A stretch of 64,000 nucleotides of DNA, taken from Clostridiales bacterium UBA7285. Its GTDB lineage: Bacteria; Bacillota; Clostridia; Peptostreptococcales; Anaerovoracaceae. A program made the position numbers and the translations under genes. The notes beneath the pieces were generated by a model. It had not been told where the DNA came from. It saw only the letters and a program-made list of their open reading frames with translations, and made no database searches. Every line of letters begins with the position of its first letter. Position 1 is the stretch's first letter. Positions 25,318 to 34,656 of the stretch are shown in pieces. The stretch spans positions 105,053 through 169,052 of the forward strand of contig DKRJ01000012.1 of NCBI GenBank assembly GCA_002472145.1, in the 5' to 3' direction.

Positions 25318-26532
25318 ATGGATCAGAAAAAAACCTGCGGGCGCACGTTCGTTCCGGCGCTCCGCATACAGGGCCTGCGCGACGCGGCTACGTCGGAAAT
25401 GATCAGTAAATGCGAGGACCTCGAACGGCGCGGGATCGACTACGTCGCTTTAACGGTCGGCGAGCCGGATTTCGATACGCCGGAATACATCCGCAATGCG
25501 TGCAAAAAAGCCCTCGACGAGGGCAGGACGCGCTATATCGAGGATCAGGGAGTCCTCGAATTCCGTCAGGCGATCTGTGAAAAGATGGAGCGCGACAACG
25601 GGCTGCATTACACTCCGGACGAGGTCATGGTCACCACCGGAGTAGCGATGGGCATGTTCATCGCCCTGCTATCGACTCTCGACCCCGGCGACGAGGTCAT
25701 GATACCTGATCCCGTATATATCACTTATCCTCAGATACCGCTGATCGCCGGCGCAAAGATCGTCACGTACGACATCCTCGAGGATAACGACTATCAGGTC
25801 GACGTCGACGAGATACGCTCTAAGATCACCGACAAAACAAAGGTCATCGTCATCGTCTCCCCGAGCAACCCGACGGGCGGCGTCCTCAGCAGGAAGTCCG
25901 TCGAGGCGGTCGCTGAGATCGCAAAGGAGCACGATCTGCTCGTCATTTCGGATGAGATATACGACCATTTCGTCTATGACGACGACACCGAACTCGTGAG
26001 CATCGCCTCGCTTCCGGGCATGAAGGAGCGCACGCTCGTTTTGAACGGCCTGTCTAAGTCGATGGCAATGACAGGATGGCGTGTCGGCTGGATCGCCGCA
26101 CCAAAAAAGATGATCGACCCTATGCGCCGCTTTGCCTTCTACGTTACAGCCGGAGGGACCTCGTTCGTCCAGTACGCAGGGATCACTGCCCTGAGAGAGG
26201 AAGACGGCTCGATCGAGCGCATGCGTCAGGCCTTCAAGGAGCGCCGCGATTTCCTTGTCGACGGCATAAACAGGCTGGAGCACTTCAGCTGCAAAAAGCC
26301 CGAAGGGGCGTTCTACATATTCGTGAACATCAAAAAGACAGGCATGACGTCGAAGGAATTAGTCGACCTCGCTGCCGATAAATACCGGCTTTTCACCCTC
26401 CCGGGCACAGCGTTCGGAAGCAACGGCGAGGGCTACATCCGCCTCTCGTACGCAAAGAGCATGGACGTGCTGAAGCGGGCCGTGGAGATCCTGGACGAGA
26501 TCGACAAAGACCTGACCGCGGCAGGAGTATAG
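25318..26532 (+). CDS. PLP-dependent class I aminotransferase
   Basis: Fold-type I aminotransferase of the aspartate/aromatic group; exact amino-acid preference is open. Family marks: TVGEPDFDTP near residue 46, the NPTGGVLSR block near 188, DEIYDHFVYDD near 218, and the PLP-binding lysine in LNGLSKSMAMTGWRVGW near 250. I start at ATG 25318, 7 bases after GGGAGG; the preceding codon is a GTG in frame. 404 residues is normal. It is transcribed away from the first peptidase and toward tRNA-Lys, among peptidase and transporter genes, which suits a role in amino-acid breakdown. Confidence 0.9.
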   Translation: MDQKKTCGRTFVPALRIQGLRDAATSEMISKCEDLERRGIDYVALTVGEPDFDTPEYIRNACKKALDEGRTRYIEDQGVLEFRQAICEKMERDNGLHYTPDEVMVTTGVAMGMFIALLSTLDPGDEVMIPDPVYITYPQIPLIAGAKIVTYDILEDNDYQVDVDEIRSKITDKTKVIVIVSPSNPTGGVLSRKSVEAVAEIAKEHDLLVISDEIYDHFVYDDDTELVSIASLPGMKERTLVLNGLSKSMAMTGWRVGWIAAPKKMIDPMRRFAFYVTAGGTSFVQYAGITALREEDGSIERMRQAFKERRDFLVDGINRLEHFSCKKPEGAFYIFVNIKKTGMTSKELVDLAADKYRLFTLPGTAFGSNGEGYIRLSYAKSMDVLKRAVEILDEIDKDLTAAGV

Positions 26533-26610
26533 CAGAACACGCTTCACCGGAGCCTCCGCAGTATACCTTCCGCTCACGGAAGATTCCGTAGGAATTCCGA
26601 TTTTACGCTG

Positions 26611-26639
26611 TTGACAAGCGGAAATCCGTGTGCTAATAT
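26611..26639 (+). promoter_or_regulatory. Promoter of tRNA-Lys
   Basis: Perfect TTGACA (26611-26616), 17 bp, then TAATAT (26634-26639), ending 21 bp before the tRNA. Confidence 0.75.
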
Positions 26640-26660
26640 AATTTCTGCTGTTGAAAACGA

Positions 26661-26736
26661 GCGCCATTAGCTCAGCTGGCAGAGCACCTGACTCTTAATC
26701 AGGGTGTCCAGGGTTCGAGCCCCTGATGGCGCACCA
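26661..26736 (+). tRNA. tRNA-Lys (CTT)
   Basis: Acceptor GCGCCAT/ATGGCGC, anticodon stem CCTGA/TCAGG with loop CTCTTAA, anticodon CTT, CCA encoded. It has its own promoter and a following terminator. Confidence 0.97.
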
Positions 26737-26740
26737 GTAA

Positions 26741-26776
26741 ACCCGAGATCGCATACTGACGGTCCGGGTTTTTTCT
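26741..26776 (+). terminator. Terminator of tRNA-Lys
   Basis: AACCCG pairs with CGGGTT across a GATCG/CGGTC region, followed by six T. Confidence 0.75.
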
Positions 26777-26791
26777 TATATGAAATATCAA

Positions 26792-26817
26792 ACGGGCGGC
26801 CTCATACGGCCGCCCGT
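26792..26817 (-). terminator. Terminator of the second RocB-like peptidase gene
   Basis: Perfect 10-bp stem ACGGGCGGCC/GGCCGCCCGT, loop of 6, followed on the minus strand by TTTGATATTT. It faces the tRNA terminator. Confidence 0.75.
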
Positions 26818-26844
26818 CGTTTCGGCACAGATCTTGGAACTGCC

Positions 26845-28506
26845 CTATTTCAGCAGGTTCATTATCGTCTGATATACGAGTTCAGGCGTGTACTCGAACG
26901 TGAAGCGCGTGTCGATCCTTTCGGTGAACTTATGCGCGTCTTTGCCGACCGTACCGATGTCGACGACCGGAAGGTCGAGCGCCTGCATGTCCTCAAGCGG
27001 CAGGCTGTATATCTTGCCTTCGCCGTATCCCGGCATGTTCCTGACGAATTTGTCGAGGACGTGAGGATCCTTCGGAGCGGCGCCGTAGCTCAGGTCGCTG
27101 ATGCAAGGCAGAAACTTCTTCTCCAGCAGCGTATAGTCGAACTCCGGATCGGCGTTTACGGTATCTATCGCTCCCTTTACTGCCTCGATCAAAGCCTTTC
27201 CGCGCGGATCCGAATCGTCGACGTGGATGTGCGGATAATATGGAGGCGTCAGGTAGACGACGACCACAGGGTCCTTATCTGACCACATATCGTGCACGTA
27301 GTCTACGATCTTAAGCGATTTGTCTCTGACGTCGATGGTGTCGTCCGTCTTCAGTTCTTCGATATACGCGTCGACCTTTTCCTTGAGATCAGGCACTTCC
27401 GTCGCGACCGCGTCAAAGAGTTCCTCGTACGTTATCGTTCTGGCGACCCACGGCTGCTTGCGGAACTCGCGTCCCACCATACGGCAGTACTGCGCGTAGC
27501 GCTCGTTCAGAGTATCGACCACGTGCTGGAAGCACTCCTGCGCTACCTTTACCATCTTATCCAGGACCTGATCAGGCGTGGAATCATGAGTAGCGTAATT
27601 GAACATCAGTATGGCTTTGTTGGCGATCTGCACGGAGTACTCCGTCTTCAGGTCGCGCTGCTTGAGCGTTACAGGCGGAAGGGTCACCTCTCCGTCGACG
27701 GTGTCGCTGAATTCAGGGTTGAGGTTGACCCTTTCGGTGATGGCCGCTGCGATCTGGTTCGGGTCCAGACCGTCGAACGATTCGCCGACGTGGGTCTCTT
27801 TGCCGACGATATAGAACGTAGGCATCGTCTTGCCGACCGTGCCGACGTAGATGTATTTCAGCGGGTCTCCCGGATATGCCGGAGCCATGTAGTCGGTGTC
27901 GATCATCGCCAGATAGTCATAGTGCTTTTCCTCTCTCAGCTTGATGAGGTGCGGGACGAAGTTCAGCATGCCCGTCGAGTTGCCTTCCTCGTCGATGACA
28001 GCGGCGTAAACCAGATTGCCCTCGAAGTTCTTTATGTCTTTGCTGATCTCGTCCATGACGCAGATGATGATCGCGTCGCCCGATTTCATGTCGAACAGGC
28101 CGCGTCCGAACATGTATTTGCCGGACTGGAGGTCTTCCGTGACTTCCTTTGACAGTTTCAACTTGCTGAGGGCTTTTATCAGTTCGTCAGGCTTTGTCGC
28201 CAGATCCTTGTTCGGGCCGTAATCGCTGATGCCGACAGTATCGACGTGACCGATCATGACGACGGTCTTATCAGACGGGGCCTTCTCGCCGCGCATCTCC
28301 GCAACGACGATCTTGCGTCCGAGCAGGTCGTCCTTGCAAGGCACGTAGTACACGAGTTCGGGGTGCTTCTGGTAGTAATCGAGTCCTGCGATCGTGGCGT
28401 AAACTTTTTCCGCCATTTTCACTTCGTCCGGGGTGTCGACGACGCTTTTCTGCGATACGAAATCGAGAGCCATGTCGCGGATCTTTTTGCTTACTTCGGG
28501 TTTCAT
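26845..28506 (-). CDS. M20 family metallopeptidase, RocB-like (2)
   Basis: Second long M20 enzyme, 553 residues. Motifs: IGHVDTVGISDYGPN near residue 84, GRGLFDMKSG near 133, and VIDEEGNSTGM near 168. Same architecture as the other two, including the distal histidine-containing KETHVGESFDGLDPN dimerisation region, but low identity outside the motifs. It lies 80 bp downstream of peptidase 3 with its own purine-rich ribosome site (AAAAGGAG), so the two are probably cotranscribed. Likely releases amino acids from peptides or acyl-amino acids. Confidence 0.85.
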   Translation of the reverse strand: MKPEVSKKIRDMALDFVSQKSVVDTPDEVKMAEKVYATIAGLDYYQKHPELVYYVPCKDDLLGRKIVVAEMRGEKAPSDKTVVMIGHVDTVGISDYGPNKDLATKPDELIKALSKLKLSKEVTEDLQSGKYMFGRGLFDMKSGDAIIICVMDEISKDIKNFEGNLVYAAVIDEEGNSTGMLNFVPHLIKLREEKHYDYLAMIDTDYMAPAYPGDPLKYIYVGTVGKTMPTFYIVGKETHVGESFDGLDPNQIAAAITERVNLNPEFSDTVDGEVTLPPVTLKQRDLKTEYSVQIANKAILMFNYATHDSTPDQVLDKMVKVAQECFQHVVDTLNERYAQYCRMVGREFRKQPWVARTITYEELFDAVATEVPDLKEKVDAYIEELKTDDTIDVRDKSLKIVDYVHDMWSDKDPVVVVYLTPPYYPHIHVDDSDPRGKALIEAVKGAIDTVNADPEFDYTLLEKKFLPCISDLSYGAAPKDPHVLDKFVRNMPGYGEGKIYSLPLEDMQALDLPVVDIGTVGKDAHKFTERIDTRFTFEYTPELVYQTIMNLLK

Positions 28507-28586
28507 TCCTTTCGACTCCTTTTCTGCGTAAACGATTTAAAAAAGGCGCGCGGGCCTGGGGGAGACTCGCATGGCGCCGATCTGAC

Positions 28587-30236
28587 TTATGAATTCCACG
28601 CAAAACCGATCACTTCGTCGATCATGACAGGCATGACGTCGACGAGGCTGTGTCTGCTGACGCGCTCGGTCCAACGGTGATAGTCCCTGCCTATAGGGCC
28701 GTAGAGGACGGCCGGAACGGAGAGTTCCCTGATCGCGTCCAGATCGAGATCGTATGTTTTTCCCCACATCGGATAGTTGGCCGCAACAGCGCTGAAATCG
28801 ATGTCAGGCAGGTAAGTGTAGCTGTTGTCCGAAATTCCGGTAAAGTAGTTTTCCGAGACAAGTTTCTGTCCGAACTCGCGCTCGCTCAGTTCTCTTGCGA
28901 ACTCGAAGACCTTCGTGCCGAATCCTTCTTTGCCCGGGATCAGATCGCTGTGGGTAGGAGGATAGTACGGCGGAGCCATCCCGATGAGTACGACCGGCTG
29001 CTTGATGTCGGCGTATTTCAAAAGTTCGTTCATCAGGAAAACAGTCGCATCCGGGAAACTCGTACCTTCCGCGATCTTCTTCGCTGCCTCGTCATAGATG
29101 CCGGCAAACGCTTTTTTGAACGTCTCGCCGTCTCTTTCGGTAAGTTTGGATACGAGTTCCCGCACCGTGAGGACGCGGGCCTGATAGTCGAGTTTTTCCC
29201 TGGTCTCGAAGTGGTTGAGTTTCTTAAATTCCGCGTACTCTCTGTTGAGCCTCTTCACTTCCTCGTCCGCGGCCCTGACAGCGATGTCCTTCAGCATCGC
29301 GATGATGTCGTCGGCCGTCTTGTCGAAGCTGAGGACAGTCATGTAGCCTGCAGCCTTGAACGGAAGCGTGGCGTCGTAATTGTCCTTCAGATCGCGGAAG
29401 CCCTGCCAGCTCGGCGGCATCGAGGCTTCGTCCTTATACACGTCGACGAATCTGAGCGAGCCCTGGGTCTCCGAGAAGATGTGCGTCAGAGTGTTCAGAG
29501 CGGAAATGCCATCGTAGCAGTGGCCGACGTGAGCCGCTATGCCCTGTGAAATGATGACGGGCAGTGTTTTGCCGACCGTTCCCAGAGACATGACCTGAGC
29601 GTCTCCAGATTCTGCCGCAGGCTCCGGATCGACCAGGAGCTTGTATTCCAATCCGTATTTCTTTTTCAGGCGAACGAGTTCGGGAGCGAACGCCCTCATT
29701 CCGGCGGAGTAGCTCTCCTCGTCCGCGACCGCGCCGAAGACGACGGAGCCTTCAAGTTCGCCCCTGTCCGCCAGTTCAGCGTATTTTTCGGTGAGGTACA
29801 TGGCGATCGCGATGCCGCCTTTCATGTCGGCCGTGCCGCGTCCCCATATCCATTCCCCGGATTCGAGATCCGCGCGCGCCTTGTCATCGAGAGGCATCTT
29901 TGACAGTTCGTCCTCCAGTTCCTTACCGACGGTGAACGCCAGCGGAGCCGCCTCGCCGTAGACCTCGACGCTCACGACGTCGATGTGCCCCGACATGATG
30001 ACGGTATTCCTGCTCTTGCCGAGTATGACGGCGTAAGGGACTTTCCTGCCGTACGGATCATCCGGGATCTCGAGGAATCCGAGCTGATCCGGATGCTTTT
30101 TCAGATACGGGATCTTCGAAAGAAAATCATAGACGTAATTCTCAGCGATCGTTTCATCCTTCGTGCAGCTGATCCCCGGGCACGCAACGAGCCCCGTCAG
30201 GATCTCAGCGATTCTCTCTCTGTCGCGCAATTCCAT
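28587..30236 (-). CDS. M20 family metallopeptidase, RocB-like (3)
   Basis: Third long M20 enzyme. Motifs: MSGHIDVVSVEVYGE near residue 84, GRGTADMKGGIA near 128, and AVADEESYSAGM near 165. I start at ATG 30236, where GAGGTGG precedes by 5 bases; the open frame runs further upstream through unrelated sequence. 549 residues. The gene diverges from the amino-acid ABC transporter at 30457, with a shared control region of 220 bp, which suggests the two act on related substrates. Confidence 0.85.
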   Translation of the reverse strand: MELRDRERIAEILTGLVACPGISCTKDETIAENYVYDFLSKIPYLKKHPDQLGFLEIPDDPYGRKVPYAVILGKSRNTVIMSGHIDVVSVEVYGEAAPLAFTVGKELEDELSKMPLDDKARADLESGEWIWGRGTADMKGGIAIAMYLTEKYAELADRGELEGSVVFGAVADEESYSAGMRAFAPELVRLKKKYGLEYKLLVDPEPAAESGDAQVMSLGTVGKTLPVIISQGIAAHVGHCYDGISALNTLTHIFSETQGSLRFVDVYKDEASMPPSWQGFRDLKDNYDATLPFKAAGYMTVLSFDKTADDIIAMLKDIAVRAADEEVKRLNREYAEFKKLNHFETREKLDYQARVLTVRELVSKLTERDGETFKKAFAGIYDEAAKKIAEGTSFPDATVFLMNELLKYADIKQPVVLIGMAPPYYPPTHSDLIPGKEGFGTKVFEFARELSEREFGQKLVSENYFTGISDNSYTYLPDIDFSAVAANYPMWGKTYDLDLDAIRELSVPAVLYGPIGRDYHRWTERVSRHSLVDVMPVMIDEVIGFAWNS

Positions 30237-30380
30237 CAAAACCACCTCTTTCGGCCTTTGCGGGCCTGCACTGCGACAAAATATCACCGGTGCGCCTGCC
30301 CCGTTCCGGAGGCCTTCGTGCCGGTCCCATATATAACAACATGTTATCATAATTTTCAGTAGATGTCATCGAAAATACTG

Positions 30381-30409
30381 TTGCATAAATATAAATATGA
30401 ATGTATAAT
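30381..30409 (+). promoter_or_regulatory. Promoter of the amino-acid ABC transporter operon
   Basis: TTGCAT (30381-30386) and a perfect TATAAT (30404-30409), 17 bp apart. The AT-rich spacer holds AATATGAATG, which resembles half of an ArgR operator; that is only a suggestion. A palindrome ATAACA-A-CATGTTAT lies at about 30333-30348, in the part shared with the divergent peptidase. Confidence 0.65.
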
Positions 30410-30456
30410 AATCCATGTTTACGGATATCGATACGTGCCAGAAGGGGTAGCAAAAT

Positions 30457-31206
30457 ATGGCTCTGTACTTAAAAGGATTTCTGATAGCGGCGAAGGGGAT
30501 TCCGATGACCGTTCTGGTCAGTCTCTTCGCGCTCGTGCTAGGTGTGGCGTTCGGCCTGCTGCTCGCTTTGATCAGAACTTCGAAAATCAAAATCCTTAAG
30601 GCGATCTCAAGCATATACGTCGAGATAGTGCGAGGCACGCCTATGATCGTTCAGGCGCTCGTCATGGCGTACGGGCTGCCGTACCTGCTCCAGTCGCATT
30701 CCGTCGAGTTCCGCTGGAGCAATCTGATAATCCCGGCCATGCTCGTCTGCGGCCTGAACAGCGCCGCTTATATGGCTGAAGTCATCCGCGGAGGCCTGCA
30801 GGCCGTTGACGCCGGTCAGATCGAGGCTGCTCAGTCGCTGGGAATGACGAAGGGTCAGATCATGAAGCTCGTAGTGCTCCCGCAGGCGATCAAAATAGTC
30901 ATTCCGTCATTCGGGAACGAATTCGTCACGATGATAAAGGAAACGGCAGTCCTCTCGTACGTCGGCGTCGTAGAGGTCCTGCGCAGCGCGCAGCTCTGGA
31001 ACGCGGCAACGTACAACACCTTCGAGGCCTATATCGGAGCGGCGGCTGTCTATTTATGCCTCACGTTCCCTCTCTCCAAACTGATCGGGCTGCTCGAAAA
31101 ACGCATGAACAAAGGCTCTAAGAGCGTTTCGGGCGGGAAAAGCGTCTCAGGCCCCAAGAACTCATCCGACGCAAAGAGCCCCGCAAAGGAGGCTGCCGCT
31201 ATATGA
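30457..31206 (+). CDS. Polar amino-acid ABC transporter permease (HisMQ/GlnP type)
   Basis: Inner-membrane permease with five hydrophobic segments between residues 10 and 215. The family EAA loop is clear at [23 protein letters not shown] near 127, and the N terminus has [10 protein letters not shown]. The tail after residue 218 is a low-complexity Lys/Ser/Gly/Ala stretch ([11 protein letters not shown]) not usual for the family. 249 residues. The ATPase starts within its last codons (4 bp overlap). No binding-protein gene accompanies it. Confidence 0.92.
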   Translation: MALYLKGFLIAAKGIPMTVLVSLFALVLGVAFGLLLALIRTSKIKILKAISSIYVEIVRGTPMIVQALVMAYGLPYLLQSHSVEFRWSNLIIPAMLVCGLNSAAYMAEVIRGGLQAVDAGQIEAAQSLGMTKGQIMKLVVLPQAIKIVIPSFGNEFVTMIKETAVLSYVGVVEVLRSAQLWNAATYNTFEAYIGAAAVYLCLTFPLSKLIGLLEKRMNKGSKSVSGGKSVSGPKNSSDAKSPAKEAAAI

Positions 31207-31922
31207 TAGAAGCAAGACACATAGTAAAGAAATTCGGTCCGCTCACCGCCGTCAACGACGTGAGTTTCAAGGTGAACGACGGCGAGGTGATGTCGATAAT
31301 AGGCTCGTCTGGCTCCGGCAAGAGCACCCTGCTCCGCTGCGTGAACCGCCTCGAGATCCCGGATTCGGGCGAAGTCCTGGTCGACGGCGACCTCATCACA
31401 GACGCCAACGTGCGCGAGATCAGGACGAAATCCGCGATGGTCTTCCAGAACTTCAACCTGTTCAATAACATGACGATACTCGGTAATATCACGGTTGCGC
31501 CTATCCACGTGCGCGGACTGTCAAAGCAGGAAGCGTCCGAAAAAGCTGAAGCGCTGCTGGAGACTGTAGGCCTGTCCGATAAAAGAGACGAGATGCCCTG
31601 CAATCTTTCAGGCGGCCAGAAACAGCGCGCCGCGATAGCCAGAGCGCTCGCGATGGACCCGGAGATCATTTTGTTCGATGAGCCGACGTCGGCCCTTGAC
31701 CCGGAAATGGTGGGCGAGGTGCTGAATGTCATAAACAAACTGGCTGCCGAAGGCATGACGATGCTGATCGTCACGCACGAAATGGGTTTTGCACGCGAGA
31801 TCTCGGATCGCGTCATTTTCATGACGGACGGAAGCATCGTCGAGGAAGGGACCTCAGACGAGATCTTCAACCATCCGGTCCACGAGCGCACCAAAGCGTT
31901 CATCGGCAGTTTCATCCGCTGA
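31203..31922 (+). CDS. Polar amino-acid ABC transporter ATP-binding protein
   Basis: ATPase of the GlnQ/ArtM type. Walker [10 protein letters not shown] near residue 37, Q-loop [11 protein letters not shown], signature [16 protein letters not shown] near 135, Walker [14 protein letters not shown] near 158, H-loop VTHEM near 190. 239 residues, complete. Second gene of the operon, followed by a strong terminator. Substrate is probably a polar amino acid; the neighbouring peptidases and arginine-type spacer motif hint at basic amino acids, without proof. Confidence 0.94.
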   Translation: MIEARHIVKKFGPLTAVNDVSFKVNDGEVMSIIGSSGSGKSTLLRCVNRLEIPDSGEVLVDGDLITDANVREIRTKSAMVFQNFNLFNNMTILGNITVAPIHVRGLSKQEASEKAEALLETVGLSDKRDEMPCNLSGGQKQRAAIARALAMDPEIILFDEPTSALDPEMVGEVLNVINKLAAEGMTMLIVTHEMGFAREISDRVIFMTDGSIVEEGTSDEIFNHPVHERTKAFIGSFIR

Positions 31923-31948
31923 GTCCTGCGGACCTGTGATATCAGATC

Positions 31949-31992
31949 AAAAAACGCCCGCGTCCGGATCGCTCCGGGGCAGGGCGTTTTTT
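31949..31992 (+). terminator. Terminator of the ABC transporter operon
   Basis: AAAAAACGCCC (31949-31959) pairs with GGGCGTTTTTT (31982-31992); an inner GTCCGG/CTCCGGGG part adds stability. Confidence 0.88.
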
Positions 31993-32000
31993 GTCAACTT

Positions 32001-32052
32001 TCAGCGGCTGTTATCTAATCAGCGTCTCTAGTGTTATCTTATCAGCGTCTGT
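32001..32052 (-). repeat. 23-nt tandem repeats at the amidohydrolase 3' end
   Basis: Two copies of a 23-nt unit (32030-32052 and 32007-32029; 19 of 23 bases equal) and the start of a third (32001-32006). The copy nearest the gene contains the stop codon at 32042-32044. Confidence 0.75.
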
Positions 32053-33685
32053 AGACTTCTTCGCCAGCGAGATAAGTGGCGTCGACTTTTACGTTGATCA
32101 GGTCATCCTCCGGGATCGCGAAAGGATCGCGGTCTGTGACGACCAGATCGGCGAATTTGCCGGTTTCAAGCGTGCCCAGATAATCCTCCTGGCCGACGGC
32201 GTACGGAATGTTCTTAGAGTACATGCAGATCGCGTCGTATACCGAAACCTTTTCTTCAGGATGCGACCCGCCGTCCGGGTACCCGTCCTGATCCTTGCGC
32301 GTGACAGCGGCGTAGATGCCGATCCACGGTGAGAAGTTCTCTACCGGAGAATCGGACCCGCCGAGCAGCATCAGACCGTGGTCGAGATACGTCTTCCACT
32401 GATAGCTGTTCGCGGCGCGCTTTTCGCCTACTCTGTCGACGATCCAGTGAAGGTCCGTGCAGTAGAACGTAGGCTGTATGTCGAGGACGACAGGGAGATG
32501 GCTCATGCGCCTGATCAGGTCAGGATTCGCCATCTGTGCGTGTATGATCCTGAAAGGCAGCCTGTCCCTCTGCTCTCTTTCCGTCATGCCGTGTTCGCGG
32601 CTCTTCTGAAGCGTGTACTCTATCGCGGTGACGACGGCGTCGAGGCCTTTGTCCCCGATGCAGTGCGTCGCAGGCTGCAGACCCATCTCGTAAGCTTTCA
32701 GGATCCTCTCGTTCAGTTCGTCCTGAGACTGGATGAGGATGCCGTCTGTCGTCGGGTCGTCGTTATATGGCTCGAAGAGTTTGGCCGAGCGCGAGCCGAG
32801 CGCGCCGTCGGCGAACGACTTGAACCCGCCGTACTGGACCTTCCTGTACGGATCGTCCATGGCTTTCTTAGGAACAAAAGGATCCGTATAGTATGTGTCG
32901 AGATATATCGAGACCCTGAGCGGGAGTTCGCCCGCGCGGTCCAGATTCAGGTAATCGCCCAGGTCCTCCGTGTATTTCCAGATGTCCGCGGCGTACGTAT
33001 GTATCTGCGTGATGCCGTCCGACGAAGCCTCGCGGAGCGCCTGCTTCATCAGTTTTTTCTTTGTCTCCGGCTTCTTCGTGTCGTCCGGGATGAGATTGTC
33101 GTAGATCCCCTGCGCCTGTTCGCGGATAATGCCGTTAGGATATCCTTCGGCGTCGAGTTCGACCTTTCCATGCTCCCCGTATACGAAGTTCCTGCCGATG
33201 CCCGCCTTCTCGAGAGCGGCGGTGTTAGCGATCGCTGTGTGCAGGTCGACCCTCTTCATGACGATCGGATGCCGGGTGCTGGCTTTGTCGAGAAAATCGC
33301 GCTTAGGCAGCGTGCCGTCCCAGTCGGACCATTTAGACTCGTCGAAGTTGTTGCCCCTGATCCACTCGCCCTCCGGCGTTTCGTCGGCGCGCGACTTCAG
33401 CATGGCGATCGCCTCTTCGGAATTTTTCGCCCCGCTCAGGTTCACGGTCAGCAAAGTCTGGCAGTACGCGAAAAAGTGAAGGTGCGAGTCGCCGAGTCCA
33501 GGCAGCATGGCGCGTCCCGCCAGATCGATCGTCTCCCGGGCGTCGACTCCCGCGGCGGCGTCTTCGTTCGTTCCGATAAAAACGATCCTGCCGTCCTTTA
33601 CGGCAAGCGCTTCCCTGCAGATACCTTCCGCCTCGAGCGTGTAGATCCTGCCGTTGATGAAAAGTTTGTCCGCTTTAAGTTTCAT
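32042..33685 (-). CDS. YtcJ-like amidohydrolase family protein
   Basis: Metal-dependent amidohydrolase of the YtcJ/NfdA group, whose known members include N-substituted formamide deformylase; most have no assigned substrate. Features: INGRIYTLEAEG at the start, GLGDSHLHFF (metal His pair) near residue 67, HAQMANPDLIRRM near 375, and GSDSPVENFSPWIGIYAAVTRK near 450. I start at ATG 33685, 8 bases after AAGGGAG; two upstream codons fall in that site. 547 residues. It lies 38 bp after the transketolase genes and its end is covered by tandem repeats. Confidence 0.85.
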   Translation of the reverse strand: MKLKADKLFINGRIYTLEAEGICREALAVKDGRIVFIGTNEDAAAGVDARETIDLAGRAMLPGLGDSHLHFFAYCQTLLTVNLSGAKNSEEAIAMLKSRADETPEGEWIRGNNFDESKWSDWDGTLPKRDFLDKASTRHPIVMKRVDLHTAIANTAALEKAGIGRNFVYGEHGKVELDAEGYPNGIIREQAQGIYDNLIPDDTKKPETKKKLMKQALREASSDGITQIHTYAADIWKYTEDLGDYLNLDRAGELPLRVSIYLDTYYTDPFVPKKAMDDPYRKVQYGGFKSFADGALGSRSAKLFEPYNDDPTTDGILIQSQDELNERILKAYEMGLQPATHCIGDKGLDAVVTAIEYTLQKSREHGMTEREQRDRLPFRIIHAQMANPDLIRRMSHLPVVLDIQPTFYCTDLHWIVDRVGEKRAANSYQWKTYLDHGLMLLGGSDSPVENFSPWIGIYAAVTRKDQDGYPDGGSHPEEKVSVYDAICMYSKNIPYAVGQEDYLGTLETGKFADLVVTDRDPFAIPEDDLINVKVDATYLAGEEVYRR

Positions 33686-33723
33686 TTCCATGACTCCCTT
33701 CACGTCTGATACGTCTGATTCTG

Positions 33724-34656
33724 CTATTTCATTATCCTGCGGGCGGCCGAAACGATCGCGTCCGCGTCCATGCCGTATTTGGCTCTGAGTTCGTCAGGCT
33801 TGCCCGACTCTCCGAAAGTGTCGAGCTGGCCGACCATCTCTATCCTCACCGGGCAGAGCTTCGAGGTCGTCTCCGCCACTGCCGAGCCCAGTCCGCCGAT
33901 CACAGAATGCTCCTCTGCGGTGACGATGCGCCCGGTCTCCTTTGCTGCCGAGACTATAGCGCCTTCGTCGAGAGGCTTGATCGTGTGCATATCGATGACG
34001 CGCGCGTCTATCCCCTCTCCCGCGAGAGTTTCCGCTGCCGACAGGGCTTCGCTCACCATGATGCCGGTCGCTATTATGGTCAAGTCTCCGCCGTCGCGCA
34101 AGGTGTTGGCTTTGCCGATCGTTATGTCGTCGCCTTCAGAGTACAGTACGGGCACCGCCGAGCGTCCGAGCCTGACGTAGACAGGGCCGTTCGCCGCGAC
34201 TGCCTGACGGATGAGTTTCTCAGCGCTGACGCCGTCGCAAGGATCGATCACGATCATCCCCGGGATCGTTCGCATCAAAGCCAGATCCTCGAAGGTCTGG
34301 TGGCTCGCGCCGTCCTCGCCGACCGTGATGCCCGCGTGCGTGGCGCATATCTTTACGTTCGCGCCTGTATATCCGATCGAGTTCCTTATGATCTCAAAAG
34401 CCCTTCCGGCGGCGAACATGGCGAACGTCGAGGCGCAGACAACGTGCCCCGACAGCGCGACGCCGGCGGCCGCCGCGTACATGTTCTGCTCGGCTATGCC
34501 GAAGTCGAAGAACCTCTCCGGCGCGACCTTTGCGAATTCTTTAGTCTTTGTGGATCCCGAGAGATCGGCGTCCATGACGACGAGGTCCGGGCGCTCCGAT
34601 GCCAGAGCCGCCAGCGTCTTTCCGTACGCTTCTCTGGTAGCCATTTTTTCGCCCAT
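33724..34656 (-). CDS. Transketolase, C-terminal subunit
   Basis: Carries the pyrimidine-binding and C-terminal domains of transketolase, which in many anaerobes is made as two proteins. Marks: VVMDADLSGSTKTKEF near residue 30, FFDFGIAEQNMYAAAAGVAL near 53, where the Glu activates thiamine diphosphate, and EEHSVIGGLGSAVAE near 250. The ATG at 34656 overlaps the TGA of the partner gene by one base (TGATG), with GGGAGGTG placed correctly for it. 310 residues. Acts with the N-terminal subunit in the non-oxidative pentose phosphate pathway. Confidence 0.93.
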   Translation of the reverse strand: MGEKMATREAYGKTLAALASERPDLVVMDADLSGSTKTKEFAKVAPERFFDFGIAEQNMYAAAAGVALSGHVVCASTFAMFAAGRAFEIIRNSIGYTGANVKICATHAGITVGEDGASHQTFEDLALMRTIPGMIVIDPCDGVSAEKLIRQAVAANGPVYVRLGRSAVPVLYSEGDDITIGKANTLRDGGDLTIIATGIMVSEALSAAETLAGEGIDARVIDMHTIKPLDEGAIVSAAKETGRIVTAEEHSVIGGLGSAVAETTSKLCPVRIEMVGQLDTFGESGKPDELRAKYGMDADAIVSAARRIMK

